DNA from: Pezicula radicicola
Lineage: Eukaryota > Ascomycota > Leotiomycetes > Helotiales > Dermateaceae
Assembly: GCA_003008705.1 (NCBI GenBank)
Contig: PDUO01000059.1
Span: forward strand, 204,939 to 268,938
Direction: 5' to 3'
Length of the DNA stretch: 64,000 bases
Shown: piece by piece, positions 61,786-64,000 of the stretch
Position numbering within the stretch: the stretch's first letter is position 1
How the letters are laid out: the number at the start of each line of letters is the position of its first letter
Made by a program: the position numbers and the translations under genes
Notes under the pieces: model-generated
Told to the model about the DNA's origin: nothing
What the model saw: only the letters and a program-made list of their open reading frames with translations
The model's database searches: none

Positions 61786-62278
61786 TTGGTCGCTGTCTTA
61801 AAGGCAGCGTTATGTACTTTCCGATATCTAAGGCATCCGGATCCCAAAAGTTCAACACCAATGAATTTTTATGTAAGCCTGCATAGCGGCCTTAAGGCTG
61901 CTGGAACGGGCGTAAAATTGAATAAATCAATCAAACCAATGAATTTTGGGTCTAAGTTTAGTGCTTCCCCAAACCACAGCATCCTTAGGAATAAGCAACT
62001 CCAGCTCAAAAAGTTAGTAACATAAGGCAGCTTATCCTTCTGATCCTTCTGATCCCTCCCCCATCCCTGTAAACATTCTCACAATAGAAGCCCTCTAAGC
62101 ACTACCTGTCACAAAGTCTTAACAATCAATAGGTATCCTTTCTTCCTTGACTAGATAATGTATGTATAGTAAACACACACAGAAAAGATAAATGTCGTCC
62201 GCGTAATTCAGCCCAAACCCCCCTCCCTGGTCTTGTCAAAAACAGTTCAAAACCTTTGAATAACCTGAGTGAGCCAAT
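61786..62278. other. Intergenic
   Basis: 3' flank of the HET gene. A 79-codon plus frame at 61786 has no family signature. A short tccttctga tandem repeat lies near 62033-62055. Confidence 0.4.
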
Positions 62279-63937
62279 CTATACAATTTTAATTTCCTCC
62301 AGCTTCTCATCTTGATCTTCAGGCCAAGCCTGACCCAACATGACTCCTGGCAGAAGTACTGGCTGTCCAAGGGTGTAGCTTTCCCCTTGCGGCACAGGTC
62401 TGAGTGCGAAAGGAACGTGACAGCCGGCTATCAAAGCAATAGCATCACCAAGTTGGAGATATTTGCCCAAAGCCATTTTACCTCGCGATGTGACAAACAG
62501 GTTCCGGCCACCTAGCGCCGGTGAATGAATTGTGGGTTGGTAGTAACCCTCTGAGTGAACACTGCTAAGGACTTCCTCGCGATCCAAGCGATAGTTAATA
62601 TCTGGGTCATTTATCCACTCACGCAATGCAAAAGTTCGTGCCTTCTTCTTGTCGTTTTCTGTGACTTGGAGATCTCGATCGGGAGAATTCTCCACAGGGT
62701 GAATCCTGTAGACAGAATTGGTAAGTAGAGTCTTGTCGTCATTGTCGTAGACAAAGACCTAAAAGATTTCTCATTAGCTTAGAATTGTACTGTTTTACAA
62801 GCCTAGGAATAAAGCCAAACAGACCTTTTCAAATCTTTGAGTTTGAGAGATATTGTATGCAATTTCTTCAGCAGCATTTGTTGCTGCAAATAGAATGTCG
62901 ATCATAGATTCCTCAAACCCAGTATCGAGGCCGTTTTGGGTGTGAATTCGCCATTGGATCAGCATTTCGCGGACCTTTTCATGCCATGTTGCTTGACTTT
63001 TCAATACATAATGCGGAAAGTCATCGCTGACCATAGCAACATGATCGACTATGATACCATTGACATGGAGAGTTTCCCTATCAAAGGAGATACGATGCGT
63101 CGTGGGACAATTGGTCGTGCTAGTACTCGACACATCAAAATTACGTGTGGCGAACCACGTACCGAAATAATGCGTGGTATTCCACACGTGTCCGCCGTCG
63201 GTAATGTTTAACATCCACGAAGGGGCTTCAGGAATGCCAGGACAGTGGCTCACAAGTTCCAAGAGATCACCGAGCTTATTAATGCACAGGACGATTCGAA
63301 CAGTAACCTCTCTAAGAACGTCAATGAGATCCCTTTGGTAGTCCACTTCGATCTGGCCAATAGACTCGTGGAACAGTGCTCTGTAAGCAAAGATGATATC
63401 CAGTGGAATTTTAGCTTTCTTTCCCATGAGATGCCTAAGAGTCTCTCCATTTAACTGATCCGTGGCGAAGCTCCCAGGTTTTAGAATCCTATGAAGTAAA
63501 GTGGCGGTGCTTGGGCTTCCTCTCTTAAAACTCACAGGGTACAGATATTCCACGTCTGGCTGGGTCATTTCTTCCGATCTCAGGTTCATATAACCCTCTA
63601 CATCCGATAATATTACTCCAAAATCCGAAAACTTTAATGGTTTGAGTTGACCTAGGTAAATCCAACAGGTCTTGCTCAGCGCAACTTCTTGAACAGTCCA
63701 AACCCTGGTCCAGTAAGGATGAGATGATAGCTGTTTAAGACCATCTATCAGAACGGTTGCACGCTCTACAATGCTTGTAAGCTGAGGTTCTCAAGAACAG
63801 CCTTGAAGTTGAATAACATACCATCAGATACTTTGTCAAAACTCAACTTCGGGCTATCAGAAAGTCTCACGTATTTGAAGACTTCCCTCATCGCCTCGGT
63901 GGAATGACTCAGCCAGATATTTACCCTAGAGGCACGA
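62279..63937 (-). pseudogene. HET-domain protein, 5' end removed by the telomere
   Basis: Exons read towards the left: 63937-63832 (open at its 5' side), 63781-62825 and 62758-62279, with introns of 50 and 66 bp. The first exon starts inside the HET domain (RASRVNIWLS); the second gives HPYWTRVWTVQEVALSK, the highly conserved end of that domain. A long C-terminal region follows, ending in the usual GGRNLFVTSRGKMALGKYLQ and AIALIAGCHVPFALRP segments. HET proteins trigger cell death when incompatible strains fuse. The first roughly 100-150 codons, including the start and the YxALSYxWG motif, are missing because the sequence turns directly into TTAGGG repeats. No promoter or ATG remains, so it is probably dead, although the remaining frame is clean. 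Confidence 0.87.
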
Positions 63938-64000
63938 GGGTTAGGGTTAGGGTTAGGGTTAGGGTTAGGGTTAGGGTTAGGGTTAGGGTTAGGGTTAGGG
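63938..64000 (+). repeat. Telomere, GGG plus ten TTAGGG units
   Basis: 63 bases of perfect (TTAGGG)n reach the end of the window. The G-rich strand points outward, so this is a true right-hand chromosome end. No subtelomeric spacer separates it from the HET gene. Confidence 0.98.

Overview
The window is the right end of a chromosome of a filamentous ascomycete (Pezizomycotina, possibly Leotiomycetes; the class is a guess). Evidence: almost every gene is cut by 45-75 bp GT-AG introns, many with a CTAAC/CTGAC-like branch site; there are three Zn(II)2Cys6 regulators, a HET gene, a PTH11-like receptor and an unspecific peroxygenase; and the sequence ends in ten perfect TTAGGG units (63938-64000), the G-rich strand running outward as expected for a right telomere. 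Exon models were built by hand by joining frames through GT-AG sites and family motifs. No RNA gene or CRISPR array was seen.

Layout. 1-1800: repeat-rich DNA with a 329-bp TA-flanked inverted-repeat element (484-812). 1.8-15.1 kb: compact gene-rich block with a coiled-coil protein of unknown function (+), an Atg15-like vacuolar lipase (-), a TauD-type dioxygenase (-) divergent from a Dal5-family transporter (+), a Zn2Cys6 regulator (+) and a GH13 alpha-glucosidase (-) convergent with it. 15.1-28.9 kb: gene-poor, with a Ser/Pro repeat secreted protein, a truncated ARF-like GTPase and a peroxygenase among long non-coding or decayed stretches. 28.9-47.9 kb: accessory metabolic region with a CloQ/NphB-type aromatic prenyltransferase, a decayed ankyrin-type fragment, an FAH-family hydrolase divergent from an extradiol ring-cleavage dioxygenase, a broken acyl-CoA-ligase-like gene, a Zn2Cys6 regulator with a 14-nt exon, a Dabb protein, an SDR, a PheA/TfdB-type aromatic hydroxylase and a cytochrome P450. 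48.5-50.7 kb: a third Zn2Cys6 regulator. 50.7-64 kb: AT-rich subtelomere with a protease relic, a large SLIP-GC-like GTPase, a seven-helix receptor, a roughly 800-bp extremely AT-rich block, and a HET-domain gene whose 5' end is cut off by the telomere.

How the genes may work together (inference). The FAD hydroxylase, extradiol dioxygenase and FAH hydrolase are the three classic steps of a meta-cleavage route (hydroxylate the ring, open it, hydrolyse the product). The SDR, Dabb protein, P450, ligase relic and two regulators lie in the same 17 kb, so this looks like one aromatic-compound cluster. The nearby prenyltransferase may or may not belong. The TauD/transporter pair looks like a sulfonate (or related organic acid) uptake and use module, and the regulator/alpha-glucosidase pair like a maltose-type sugar module.
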